The notes under the pieces were generated by a model, which was not told where the DNA came from, ran no database searches, and saw only the letters and a program-made list of their open reading frames with translations. Position numbers and translations under genes: made by a program. From the NCBI RefSeq assembly GCF_015680705.1, contig NZ_JADNYP010000012.1, positions 97,243-161,242 on the forward strand: 64,000 bases of DNA. Direction: 5' to 3'. Position 1 is the stretch's first letter, and each line of letters begins with the position of its first letter. Positions 26,101-31,746 of this stretch are shown here, in pieces. Source of the stretch: Pseudomonas fulva (GTDB lineage Bacteria > Pseudomonadota > Gammaproteobacteria > Pseudomonadales > Pseudomonadaceae).

Positions 26101-27108
26101 TCGCTGAGCATACCCGGCGCCCAGTACACGAAGGTGCGCGTGGGGCTTACCCGGAGGGGCGGAGGGGCATCGGCCTGGACGGGCACGCTGTACTACTCGA
26201 CCGCTGCCCATGGCATCACGAGCAGCTACCGGGCAAGCGCGCCGAACCCGAACCTGGCTGTTGGGCAATCGGGTGTGGTCGAGTGGGACATGGCCACCCT
26301 GGCAGTGGGCGGCACGGACTGGGTCGACAGCACTATCGGTCGACTGCGCTTCAACTTCGCCAACGACATCTCCTCGGTGTGGGACATCGACTGGATCGCA
26401 GTCGGCCGGGTGGCGCCGGGCGCTTCCAGCCGTGCGCTGTCGTCCCTGGAATCCACCGTTGACCAGCAGGGAAGCAAGCTGACCGCAGAGACCAAGCGGA
26501 TCGACGGGCTCTACGCCTCCGTTGATAGCGCCAACGCTGCCGTGCAGAGCGAAGCGAAGGCCAGGGCTGATGCCGACTCGGCGATCGGCAAGCGGGTGGA
26601 CACGGTGCAGAGCAACCTGGGCAGCACCAACGCGAGCGTTCAGCAGATCAGCGCCGCGCAGGCGAACCTGAACGGTAAGGTGAATGCCACCTGGTCGGTC
26701 AAGCTGGGGCTCACTTCTGGCGGCAACTACTACGCTGCGGGCTTCGGCCTGGGTCTGGAAAACCAGGGAGGCACGTTCCAGTCCAGCTTCGTGGTGCTGG
26801 CCAACCAGTTCGCGGTTATGAACCCGGTCGGCGAGGGGCTTGTCTCCGTATTCGCGGCGGAGAATGGCCAGGTGGTGATCGCCGACGCGCTGATTTCCAA
26901 GTTGAGCGTGCAAAAGGCCATGGTCGGCTCGACAATAGCTTCCGCTGCTCTAACTAACTGGGGGCCTCCTGTGCTTGCAATTGATTTTCAGAGCGGGCTG
27001 TTCCGGGTGCATCACCCGACAAAATCCGGTCACTACGTCAGTATTGATAGGAACGGGGTGACGCTCACCGCCGGCGGGGTGAACCTGGTTGAGATGAGTT
27101 TTGACTGA
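20143..27108 (+). CDS. Giant tail tip / host-specificity protein, lambda gpJ-like
   Basis: The protein has 2321 residues, about twice lambda gpJ (1132). The ATG at 20143 is used because TTTTGGAGGG is its ribosome site. Residues 1 to about 640 are the gpJ hub, with the early AKGGAKKQKQPSIASNGVPS motif. About 640 to 830 are two fibronectin-III-like domains. About 935 to 985 resemble a chitin-binding CBM5/12 repeat (the YSINQSALGSDGKLYQAI region). Next come coiled-coil spacers and three repeated, roughly 180-residue, carbohydrate-binding-like modules starting ENLLYNPS, ENLLFNPS and ENLFYNPA, each closing in GWRDN. A fourth related module follows near 1940 to 2095. The last 170 residues are a gpJ-type fibre end. 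It contacts the host receptor and fixes host range. Confidence 0.93.
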   Translation: MVEAVKGKPRRVQAGRRRQVMGAKGGAKKQKQPSIASNGVPSIATARMVYLWSWGPIVGPVDGLRSVKLDGTPLVAEDGTVNFPGVKWQFRSGELHQARLDGVTESSNEIQVDHELRSSTPWVHTITNPVIDAVRVRLAWPQLQKQDSSGNVDGVRIEYAIDVATDGGPYQQVLASEVNRKNVTKYERSHRIELPQGSRWTLRVRRLTPEANSSMVADGMLVDALAEVVDSDQEYPLTAVSCIEYDAQQFDGDIAKIAVLMRGRIVSVPANYDPETRTYATAGAGTTNGIWDGTFKEAYTNNPAWIFYDLALHPYYGLGDRIDASMINRWSLYRIAQYCDQLVPDGNGGQEPRFTCNLYLQKQAEAWAVLQDLAAIFHGLAYWDGSQIVVNADMPQDSAYTYTLSQILGDGAIEYSGSKWRDRHSLAMVSFDDPDQSYETDKEPVFDEDAIAEYGVRETSVEAVGCTSRGQAQRAGQWALQTEQLQLRGATVRVGLDGYIPKPGKVISLADPMLAGRANGGRIAAVAGRVVTVDRDIEVPTGARLLVNLPSGKTEARQVRSVSGRLITLMADYSEAPQAECGWALDYDDLKLMQFYVRNVTRPEWHQFQLELIQHEPSKFDAVDYGTVIDDRPISVLPPGVQEAPARVLISSHASVDQGIAVTTMTIAWDAAPGAVAYDVEWRWGSRDWVKMPRTGELSADVRGVYAGQYLARVRAVSAMGVSSIPASSVMTNVQGKTTPPPAVTHLTTESLIFGIGLKWGFPAGAEDTQRTELWYSEGTDLAAATKLADLAYPQSEHTLQGLRGGQRFFFWARLVDRSGNIGPWFPADGTLVSGMASMDAGPILEQIKDQITESELGKELTSKIDLVDGNGPGSVNERVGTAKTELAKQISEVNNALASTKSNLQQQITSVGQSVTDAKAELQQQITAVSTLAGSLPYRKDKTYSINQSALGSDGKLYQAIKAVPLNTPPPNATYWTDVGQAVVTANGIAARVSKVETDVSTLDDKTTAQASQIQSLQTSLTATDKNVAKKADATVVDSLTLRVSDAEGKLTSEGKRIDGLQTSLDGKASSTALQQVTARVTATEQKDAAQDQQLTSQSQALTSLTDTVSKKAEAATVQALSNDVKQQGQTLEAQGQSLTRIDTALPNVGGENLLYNPSLDRADPTKAWLPDGWELGNSGAQELTSNLVASTLDPSGKALRLAMTLPNAGSYVDLLAAVVRRAAVSTGQILTLSAYFRSTPGLQARLYFQWVDGSNSIIGTGTPATMTGGDAWQRIVLTSSAVPAGAVSARIIYRVLGPSSGTSSPGFFEWDRLQLEVGSIATGWRDNGQVNAAEAQANASATTALTGRVEKAEQGLSSTSSQVSRLENSLTTTNGNVTKAQQAAQQALTEVAKKADASTVQSLSNDVRQQGQQITADGQAITRIDTAIASSGSENLLFNPSFDTPSTGNPNIAEGWTWRNTSGTSVTPTLRSSDLGAEGKCQRLDVAGLSADSSAQYVDFVPESGRRPPIYPGVAVTASIYIRGNSGLMVQIYLQFKDAAGNTLLTNGPTNSNLDPTYRRPFLISAVAPEGSVRVDVLYRIRSGPGSSVVSGFVDFDMAQLEQGTTLTGWRDNGKANAYGIAVNAAATSALTGRVEDNERGLTSTSGQLTQLENSIGDVGGENLFYNPAFTQYASANGSPEGWATEGPVTSTDTIVPSWLNSGEKAQRIVAPGLTSSNQYKSLRPVGSRRIKVSEGQAVTASVYARKSEGNIGMRIFIQWISSSDAVLGAPASNLTSLTTAGARLSFSAVAPAGAVEAYVYFRTYAMTATATNGTVEYARPQAEYGTRATGWRDNSQVVAAQQAVTSAAVESLNSTVSQQGNTLSSVSGRTTSLENAINSTSSGLATKASAEAVNSLGNRVKQTEDGLSSASSSVVDLRNSIAAVEKAVGSATGLDPAPGANWQFENGIEGWAVTNATATVSNGVVRLTPTTSDPQFLSSNGPLSLSIPGAQYTKVRVGLTRRGGGASAWTGTLYYSTAAHGITSSYRASAPNPNLAVGQSGVVEWDMATLAVGGTDWVDSTIGRLRFNFANDISSVWDIDWIAVGRVAPGASSRALSSLESTVDQQGSKLTAETKRIDGLYASVDSANAAVQSEAKARADADSAIGKRVDTVQSNLGSTNASVQQISAAQANLNGKVNATWSVKLGLTSGGNYYAAGFGLGLENQGGTFQSSFVVLANQFAVMNPVGEGLVSVFAAENGQVVIADALISKLSVQKAMVGSTIASAALTNWGPPVLAIDFQSGLFRVHHPTKSGHYVSIDRNGVTLTAGGVNLVEMSFD
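23592..25655 (+). repeat. Three tandem copies of a ~180-residue module inside the gpJ homologue
   Basis: The copies run at about 23592 to 24135, 24441 to 24990 and 25126 to 25655. Each begins with a G-x-ENL-F/Y-NP motif, has a beta-rich middle with a strand like VSARIIYR or VRVDVLYR, and ends TGWRDNG or TGWRDNS. Short coiled-coil segments separate them. The flanks are conserved and the middles differ, as expected from duplication followed by selection on receptor binding. Confidence 0.8.
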
Positions 27109-27386
27109 TGGCTGGCTTCTATACGCGAGACAATCAAGGGCGGGTCACCTTCCAGCTGACGGACAGGATTGTCCGTTTGCTGGGGGCGGTCGAGATCACT
27201 GCCGGCAATGTGGATGGATTTGTCGACATTCCATCCAATACTGGCGGACAGCCTTTCTACTTTTGCTCATTTAGCCAGGCTGTCAGCGGTATGGCTAACA
27301 ATGGGAAAAGGGCGCAGCGCGACGGATGGAGAGTTAACTGGAGCGGCATGCCTATAGGCACGATCATCAGATACGGGGTTTATTAA
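27108..27386 (+). CDS. Small protein downstream of the tip protein (tail-associated)
   Basis: It encodes 92 residues, starting within the tip-gene stop (TGATG). It opens MAGFYTRDNQGRVTFQLTDR and is beta-rich. The next protein shares the MAGF opening, so the two look like related or co-assembling tip components. Homologous pairs after gpJ-like genes are usual in Pseudomonas prophages, but the function is unknown. Confidence 0.65.
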   Translation: MAGFYTRDNQGRVTFQLTDRIVRLLGAVEITAGNVDGFVDIPSNTGGQPFYFCSFSQAVSGMANNGKRAQRDGWRVNWSGMPIGTIIRYGVY

Positions 27387-28069
27387 TGGCTGGCTTCAAA
27401 CTAAACAGGCCAGACGGATCGGTTGCGATAGATTCAAACTATTTCAATCTGGCTTTAAGACAAAAAGGAAGTCTTGTTCTGTCGAGTGTGCCGAACCCAA
27501 ACACGCCAGGCTTCAAGACTGGCACGATGACTGTAGCTGGAGATCAGGCCATTATTGCTTACCGCTGTGAGCAACCGGTAGCCATGTACTCCGCAAGAAA
27601 AGTCGGGGGCGCTTTTGAGTTTATTTTCGGCGGCACAAATACAAGCGGAAGCATCAACGTAGATTGGTGGCTTTTCGATTTGCCACAGTATGCCTTGCAG
27701 TTTGCATCTGGCGGAAAAATGATTGTGCGCCGGCCTACCGATGGCGCCGTAGTGTTTGACTCTCGAAACAAGTACCTGAAAGTCATGGACTTTGTTGAGT
27801 ATAGTTCTACGGTGTTCATGAGGAAGAGCTACCCCAGGCTACCAGCAGTCGTTATGAACAACAGGGGGTGGAGCGACTCGGCAACTCCAATCAACGGGGG
27901 GAACAATATACTTGTCAGGCTAGATTCCTCGATGGCCTATACGCAAGGGAACGATGCCTTGTTTGGCGGAGAGATAACAAACATGCACATCGAATATTCG
28001 GATTATCCACAACACGCATTCAGCGGCGGCAAGCCCGACTACCTGGTCGTCGACGTTCAAGACTACTGA
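27386..28069 (+). CDS. Putative tail tip / fibre accessory protein
   Basis: The protein has 227 residues, with its ATG overlapping the preceding stop. It opens MAGFKLNRPDGSVAIDS and is rich in beta-strand and aromatic residues (INVDWWLFDLPQYALQFASG). Codon use is AT-richer than in the gpJ homologue, so this tip segment may have been exchanged recently. A structural role at the tail tip is inferred from position. A terminator follows. Confidence 0.65.
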   Translation: MAGFKLNRPDGSVAIDSNYFNLALRQKGSLVLSSVPNPNTPGFKTGTMTVAGDQAIIAYRCEQPVAMYSARKVGGAFEFIFGGTNTSGSINVDWWLFDLPQYALQFASGGKMIVRRPTDGAVVFDSRNKYLKVMDFVEYSSTVFMRKSYPRLPAVVMNNRGWSDSATPINGGNNILVRLDSSMAYTQGNDALFGGEITNMHIEYSDYPQHAFSGGKPDYLVVDVQDY

Positions 28070-28086
28070 TTCACCCAAACCTACCC

Positions 28087-28111
28087 AGCCCGCCGCGTGC
28101 GGGCTTTTTCA
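28087..28111 (+). terminator. Intrinsic terminator after the tip accessory genes
   Basis: The stem AGCCCGC/GCGGGCT with a CGCGT loop is followed by TTTTTC. Confidence 0.85.
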
Positions 28112-28128
28112 TGTCCGGAGGACACGCA

Positions 28129-28359
28129 ATGCCTTATGTAGCCATCAACACCAGCAACAACTACGACGCAGCCAACAACACCCGCTACGCCACCCAGGAG
28201 GAGGCCGACGCCCGCGCTCGCGAGATCCTGAGCCAGTTCCCGACGGCCCAGGTCTACACCGCCCAGGTGCTCAAGGACTACAGCGCCCGGGTCTCGATCA
28301 CCGCGAAGGACCCGGCCGATCCGGTGGCTGAACCGGAAGCCGAAGTGCCGGCCGCCTGA
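28129..28359 (+). CDS. Small hypothetical phage protein
   Basis: It encodes 76 residues from the ATG at 28129, with a strong CCGGAGGAC ribosome site. It consists of a short beta strand, a helix (EEADARAREILSQFP), a second strand pair and an acidic alanine/proline tail. Terminators stand on both sides, making it a single-gene cassette in the late region. The function is unknown. Confidence 0.65.
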   Translation: MPYVAINTSNNYDAANNTRYATQEEADARAREILSQFPTAQVYTAQVLKDYSARVSITAKDPADPVAEPEAEVPAA

Positions 28360-28378
28360 TCCACCGCAGCACCACCCG

Positions 28379-28403
28379 AGCCCGCCCAGTGCGGGCTTTT
28401 TCA
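28379..28403 (+). terminator. Intrinsic terminator before the muralytic gene
   Basis: The stem AGCCCGC/GCGGGCT with a CCAGT loop is followed by TTTTTC. It is the same stem as at 13490 and 28087. Confidence 0.85.
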
Positions 28404-28419
28404 TGCCTGGAGAAAACCC

Positions 28420-28863
28420 ATGACCGCACGCGGTGTACGCAACAACAACCCCGGAAACATCGATTTCAACCCTCGCAACGACTGGGTCGGCCAGCTGGGC
28501 CTGGAGGAGGGCGTGGCCAAGCCGCGCTTTGCCCGCTTCGACTCACCCGAGAACGGCATCCGCGCCTTGGGCAAGCTGCTGATCAACTACCGCGGCAAGG
28601 ACGGCCTGCCCGGCGTCGGCGCCAAGGGCATCGACACCGTGCTTGAGACCATCAATCGCTGGGCACCGTCGACCGAGAACGATACCCGCGCCTATGCCTA
28701 CGCCGTGGCGCGCCGGATCGGCGTGCAGCCGGAAGACCCGATCAACATCAAGGACCCGGCCACGCTGCGCGGCATGGTGCTGGGCATCATCATCCATGAG
28801 AACGGCGGCAACCCGTACCCGGCGGCGGTGATTGATGAAGGCGTGCGGCGGGCCCTGGCATGA
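28420..28863 (+). CDS. Putative muralytic virion/lysis protein (RNNNPGNI family)
   Basis: The protein has 147 residues. It opens with the signature GVRNNNPGNIDF and continues FARFDSPENGIRALGKLL and LETINRWAPSTENDTRAYAYAV. This family is annotated in Pseudomonas phages as structural protein, endolysin or peptidoglycan hydrolase. The gene sits immediately before the spanin pair, so it probably serves as the endolysin. No secretion signal is visible, so export would need a holin. The stop overlaps the Rz-like start. Confidence 0.75.
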   Translation: MTARGVRNNNPGNIDFNPRNDWVGQLGLEEGVAKPRFARFDSPENGIRALGKLLINYRGKDGLPGVGAKGIDTVLETINRWAPSTENDTRAYAYAVARRIGVQPEDPINIKDPATLRGMVLGIIIHENGGNPYPAAVIDEGVRRALA

Positions 28864-29237
28864 GCTGGCCGCTGGCAGCACTCAAGGCCATCCCGGCCTG
28901 GATGTGGCTGTTCCTGGCCGCCGCCGGCGTAATCTGGTGGCAGCACAGCGAGATCCAGGACCTGCGCGCCGATATCCGCGACCAGTCCGACCTAGTCGGC
29001 CAGTGCGAGGCGGCCCGCGACAACCTGGTCGGCCTGGCCAATGAGCAGGGCAAGGCGCTGGGAGATCTGACCCTGGCCGCAAACGCACGCCAGGCCAGGG
29101 CCGAGCAGGCGGTGAAGGATGCACGCGCCCAGGCCCAGGTCGACTACGCCGCCGCGAACCGTCTCCAGCAGGAGCGCACCGGTGGCGACCTGTGTGCGGC
29201 CGCAACCTTGATCATCGATAAGGAGCTTGGCCTATGA
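28860..29237 (+). CDS. Inner-membrane spanin (Rz-like)
   Basis: The protein has 125 residues: a short cytoplasmic N-terminus, one membrane span at about residues 12 to 27 (PAWMWLFLAAAGVIWW), then a periplasmic coiled coil. Spanins fuse inner and outer membranes at the last step of lysis. The outer-membrane partner starts inside the stop codon (ATGA overlap), a common spanin arrangement. Confidence 0.82.
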   Translation: MSWPLAALKAIPAWMWLFLAAAGVIWWQHSEIQDLRADIRDQSDLVGQCEAARDNLVGLANEQGKALGDLTLAANARQARAEQAVKDARAQAQVDYAAANRLQQERTGGDLCAAATLIIDKELGL

Positions 29238-29500
29238 AGACCCCGCTCCTGCTGCTGGCCGGGCTGCTGCTGACCGGCTGCGCAGCCCACGTCGAGCCAG
29301 AGGTGCGCACCGTGCGCGTCGAGGTGCCGGTGCAGGTACCGTGCCGTACGCCGGACGTTGCCGTGCCGCCCTGGGCCACTACCAGTCTTCACGATACTGA
29401 TAGCTTGGAAGTGAAGGTTAGAGCCCTTCTCGCTGAAAGATGGCAGAGAATCGGCTACGAAAAGCAACTAACCGCCGCCCTTGAAGCTTGCCATGATTAA
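29234..29500 (+). CDS. Outer-membrane spanin lipoprotein (Rz1-like)
   Basis: The protein has 88 residues, with a lipoprotein signal ending in LTGC (Cys16). The mature part has a proline-rich VPVQVPCRTPDVAVPPW stretch typical of Rz1-like proteins, then a helical end. It overlaps the Rz gene by four bases. The C-terminal third has AT-richer codon use, marking the left edge of the adjacent foreign insertion. Confidence 0.8.
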   Translation: MKTPLLLLAGLLLTGCAAHVEPEVRTVRVEVPVQVPCRTPDVAVPPWATTSLHDTDSLEVKVRALLAERWQRIGYEKQLTAALEACHD

Positions 29501-29556
29501 ACTGTTATGGGAAATTTAGAAGCTTTCTAGGGTGCTCTTTCGAAAGGTTCTAGTTA

Positions 29557-30405
29557 ATGGCTAGCAAAAACAGAAAAGAAAAAAAGAAAAATCCCGCACC
29601 CAAAGTTGGGGTCTGTGCTTTGCTCGGAGTGGAAGGGAAATTTGCTAAGTCTCACTTGATTCCCCAGGCGCTGACGTCTCACTCAACGAAAGGTGAGTCT
29701 TTCATAGAGTCGGGGCGTGGGGCGCGCCCAATTAGAAGGTTTACCAGCTGGTTTGATCATAAAATGCTGATTGCAGATGGTGAAAAAATCCTCAGTAAAA
29801 TAGACTCTGATGGAATAGACGAGTTGCGTAAGCATAAACTAATATGGAGTGGTTGGGGTGGGGCTAAAAAGCTAAAGAAAGAAGATTTTGAGGTTCCTTT
29901 TAGGCCTGGTGCGGATTTAGCGGTGCGTGTACTTGATGGGGTAGATGCCGCTAAGCTTAGGCTGTTTTTCCTAAGCATTCTATGGCGTTCGCTTAAGACC
30001 AAAATCAAGGAGTTTTCCTACCTTCCAAGAGAAGGGGTTGACTTAGACAGACTGGGGAGAATGATCATCGATGGAGATCCGGGAAGCCCAGGCTACCATC
30101 CGATTGTTCTAACACAAATGACTCTTGGATTGAGTCATAACAAATCACCAACTTATCATGAGATGGATCTGCCTCTCGAAAGCGGTGCTCGAAAGGTTGG
30201 CTACTATCGATTATACATGCAGGGGTTAGTTGCGCATATTTACCCGGAGAATTGTGAGGATCTTTTAGATGTGATGGCTGCTGTTTTTGTAGGTGGTCAT
30301 GAGAAACTGTGGGTAAATTGTCGTAAGTTTTCTGAAAGCAAGCAGTTTCATGAGATGAGGGAGGAGATCTTAACTGCAAATCAATTGTGGCCAGGAGTTT
30401 TATAG
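29557..30405 (+). CDS. AT-rich cargo gene with degenerate HNH/zinc-knuckle start (moron candidate)
   Basis: The protein has 282 residues, with codon use clearly AT-richer than neighbouring phage genes and a lysine-rich start. VCALLGVEGKFAKSHLIPQ resembles the CxxC followed by SHIIPK opening of a family of HNH-like proteins often found in defence contexts. Here the second cysteine is missing and later metal-binding cysteines are not evident. The rest is mixed alpha/beta. It sits after the lysis genes and has replaced part of an older gene whose tail survives downstream. A phage-exclusion role is an inference from place and composition. Confidence 0.7.
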   Translation: MASKNRKEKKKNPAPKVGVCALLGVEGKFAKSHLIPQALTSHSTKGESFIESGRGARPIRRFTSWFDHKMLIADGEKILSKIDSDGIDELRKHKLIWSGWGGAKKLKKEDFEVPFRPGADLAVRVLDGVDAAKLRLFFLSILWRSLKTKIKEFSYLPREGVDLDRLGRMIIDGDPGSPGYHPIVLTQMTLGLSHNKSPTYHEMDLPLESGARKVGYYRLYMQGLVAHIYPENCEDLLDVMAAVFVGGHEKLWVNCRKFSESKQFHEMREEILTANQLWPGVL

Positions 30406-30414
30406 AATAGCGCA

Positions 30415-30615
30415 AGTCACTCCAGCTCGGATCCCGCCGCTATCGCCCGAGGCCAGGCAGCCACCCGCGCCGCCATGGTGCTCTCCGACCTGCTCGCACG
30501 GGCTGATGATCGAGCGGGAGAACTGGCGAAAGCGTATGACCGCGCCCGAATAGCTGGGCTGGCATGCGAGGCGTCCTATACTGCCCTGACCGTCAGCAAG
30601 GAGCAGCCGCCGTGA
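30415..30615 (+). pseudogene. C-terminal remnant of a lysis/spanin-type gene
   Basis: An open stretch of 66 codons before a stop has no start. It reads ARGQAATRAAMVLSDLLARA and later AGLACEASYTAL, the conserved end of DUF2514-type Pseudomonas lysis proteins. GC content is again phage-typical. The 5' part is gone, apparently replaced by the AT-rich gene at 29557. Its stop still overlaps the next start (GTGA), showing that it was once a coupled gene. Confidence 0.65.
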
Positions 30616-30815
30616 ATCGCGACGATCTCGTCATGCCAGACCATCCGGTCTACCTGCAGGCCAAGGAAGCGCACCGGGAGTATCTCGAAGCCCAGGAGCG
30701 CGGCGATCCGCCGGAAGAAGTGGCGCGTCTGCGCGCGATCTGCGAAGCGCAGTTCAAGGCCGCGAACGACTATGGCTTGCACATGGCGGGCATCCATACC
30801 GTTACGACCCACTGA
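30612..30815 (+). CDS. Small hypothetical phage protein
   Basis: It encodes 67 residues from the GTG that overlaps the remnant's stop; CAGCCGCC is only a weak ribosome site, so expression may depend on the lost upstream gene. The helical acidic sequence (HREYLEAQERGDPPEEVARL) is typical of a small gene near the right end of Pseudomonas prophages. The function is unknown. Confidence 0.6.
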   Translation: MNRDDLVMPDHPVYLQAKEAHREYLEAQERGDPPEEVARLRAICEAQFKAANDYGLHMAGIHTVTTH

Positions 30816-30876
30816 ACGGGTTTGCACTCACCCTGACGGCAGCAGATCGGATGCGAAAGATGGCTGGAGATAGCCG

Positions 30877-31191
30877 TCACTGCCTGCCGCTGAGCTTTCG
30901 GCGAAGGCCTCGAATCTCCATTTGTAGCTCCTCGATGCGTTTCTCGAGGCGGGCATTCTCCGCCCGAAAGTCCCTGAGGATATATTCGTTCCTGGCGCTG
31001 AGCGCCTTGGCCTGGTCGCGCTGGCAGTTTGCTTCGTCCAGCATGCAGACCAGATTCTCGATGTCGGCCCGCGCCTTGGTCAGTGCTTCGTTGGCGGTTT
31101 CATACTCGGCCTGTACCAAAGTGATCTGGTGCTCCAGCATCTCTTCACGGGTTGGAATTCCCAGCTCGAAGCCGGTGGTGTCGATGTCCAT
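30877..31191 (-). CDS. SOS-boxed coiled-coil phage protein at the prophage end
   Basis: The protein has 104 residues, starting at MDIDTTGFELG. Nearly all of it is a charged coiled coil, with LVCMLDEANCQRDQAK in the middle and a basic end (RGLRRKLSGRQ). It is the only gene in this part on the minus strand. A near-perfect LexA site lies 18 bases upstream of its start, so it is probably induced with prophage induction or host DNA damage. The frame stays open further upstream, across the tRNA fragment, but that extension is not coding. Function is unknown. Confidence 0.72.
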   Translation of the reverse strand: MDIDTTGFELGIPTREEMLEHQITLVQAEYETANEALTKARADIENLVCMLDEANCQRDQAKALSARNEYILRDFRAENARLEKRIEELQMEIRGLRRKLSGRQ

Positions 31192-31209
31192 GAGCAGCGG
31201 TCCGGTTAA

Positions 31210-31229
31210 TACTGTATGCGCGTACAGTA
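31210..31229 (-). promoter_or_regulatory. LexA (SOS) box
   Basis: TACTGTATGCGCGTACAGTA matches the gammaproteobacterial SOS consensus CTG-N10-CAG with extended dyad symmetry (TACTGT/ACAGTA). It lies directly upstream of the minus-strand coiled-coil gene. Confidence 0.82.
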
Positions 31230-31439
31230 TATCTTGAAGCTGGATTGGCCAAGTCCTGGATGATGAGGTGACGCATTCTTGAGGGGTGTGTTCTTCGGCA
31301 GGACGCCGGAGGCGGGCTGGCCAGGGCCAGTGACTTTCGAAGTGACTTCGTTCAGATGGGTCCGCCGCCGTTGGGCTTCGTTGCAGCGAGCGCCTGGCGG
31401 AAAAACCTGTGTTATCAAGCCTGTACGGAGGCTTGCCAC

Positions 31440-31486
31440 GCATGGGGTGCAAGGGGTCGAGTGTTCGAATCACTCCGTCCCGACCA
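31440..31486 (+). other. attR: 3' fragment of tRNA-Pro(GGG)
   Basis: The 47 bases contain the anticodon loop ATGGGGT (anticodon GGG), the 3' anticodon strand GCAAG, variable GGGTC, the T-arm GAGTG-TTCGAAT-CACTC and the acceptor end CGTCCCGACCA. The 5' half of the tRNA (acceptor CGGGACG and D-arm) is absent; the upstream bases are phage. This is what remains when a phage integrates into the 3' half of a tRNA gene. The full tRNA-Pro should lie at the other prophage end, left of the window. The host DNA that follows contains the tRNA's terminator. Confidence 0.8.
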
Positions 31487-31498
31487 AAATTCCCCAAG

Positions 31499-31532
31499 AA
31501 ATCCAGTCACTTAGCGGTGACTGGATTTTTTT
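31499..31532 (+). terminator. Intrinsic terminator of the original tRNA-Pro gene
   Basis: The stem ATCCAGTCAC/GTGACTGGAT with a TTAGCG loop is followed by a run of Ts. It begins 13 bases after the tRNA CCA, marking where chromosomal DNA resumes. Confidence 0.88.
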
Positions 31533-31563
31533 ATGCCTGGACGTGCGCAAAACATGCGTAAAA

Positions 31564-31680
31564 CTATCGGGCGATATCGCCGATATCGAGGTCTGCCTCG
31601 ACCTCAGACCAGACCACATCTTCATGTCCTTTCTGATAGTTCCTGGTCATGCCTTCAGTGGTGTGTCCGGCGATCTTCTG
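31564..31680 (-). pseudogene. C-terminal remnant of a phage-type tyrosine integrase
   Basis: The minus strand encodes 38 residues before a stop: QKIAGHTTEGMTRNYQKGH, then EDVVWSEVEADLDIGDI. This is the end of a lambda-type Pseudomonas phage integrase. The box II GHTT segment and the nucleophile tyrosine in RNYQ are visible. Sequence upstream (to the right) no longer resembles an integrase. The remnant points at the tRNA 3' end, 78 bases away, as an integrase of an element inserted to the right would. An earlier element at this tRNA has been lost or decayed. Confidence 0.75.
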
Positions 31681-31710
31681 ACTGCAGTGCTTGCTCGAAG
31701 CGCTGGGAAA

Positions 31711-31730
31711 GGCCAGCATTAATGCTGGCC
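31711..31730 (-). terminator. Perfect 20-bp palindrome after the Rieske gene, probable terminator
   Basis: GGCCAGCATTAATGCTGGCC is a perfect inverted repeat. On the minus strand it follows the oxygenase stop by 17 bases and is followed by TTTCCC, so a weak intrinsic terminator is likely. Confidence 0.5.
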
Positions 31731-31746
31731 TGACGGTCTTTCGCCC

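Noticed and set aside
31440..31486. A functional tRNA-Pro gene
   Set aside because: The 5' acceptor strand, D-arm and 5' anticodon strand are missing, so only the attachment-site fragment is present.
31192..31497. N-terminal extension of the SOS-boxed minus-strand gene through the tRNA fragment
   Set aside because: The extra residues are a translation of the tRNA-Pro sequence and intergenic DNA and would run across the LexA box. The internal ATG at 31191 is the sensible start.
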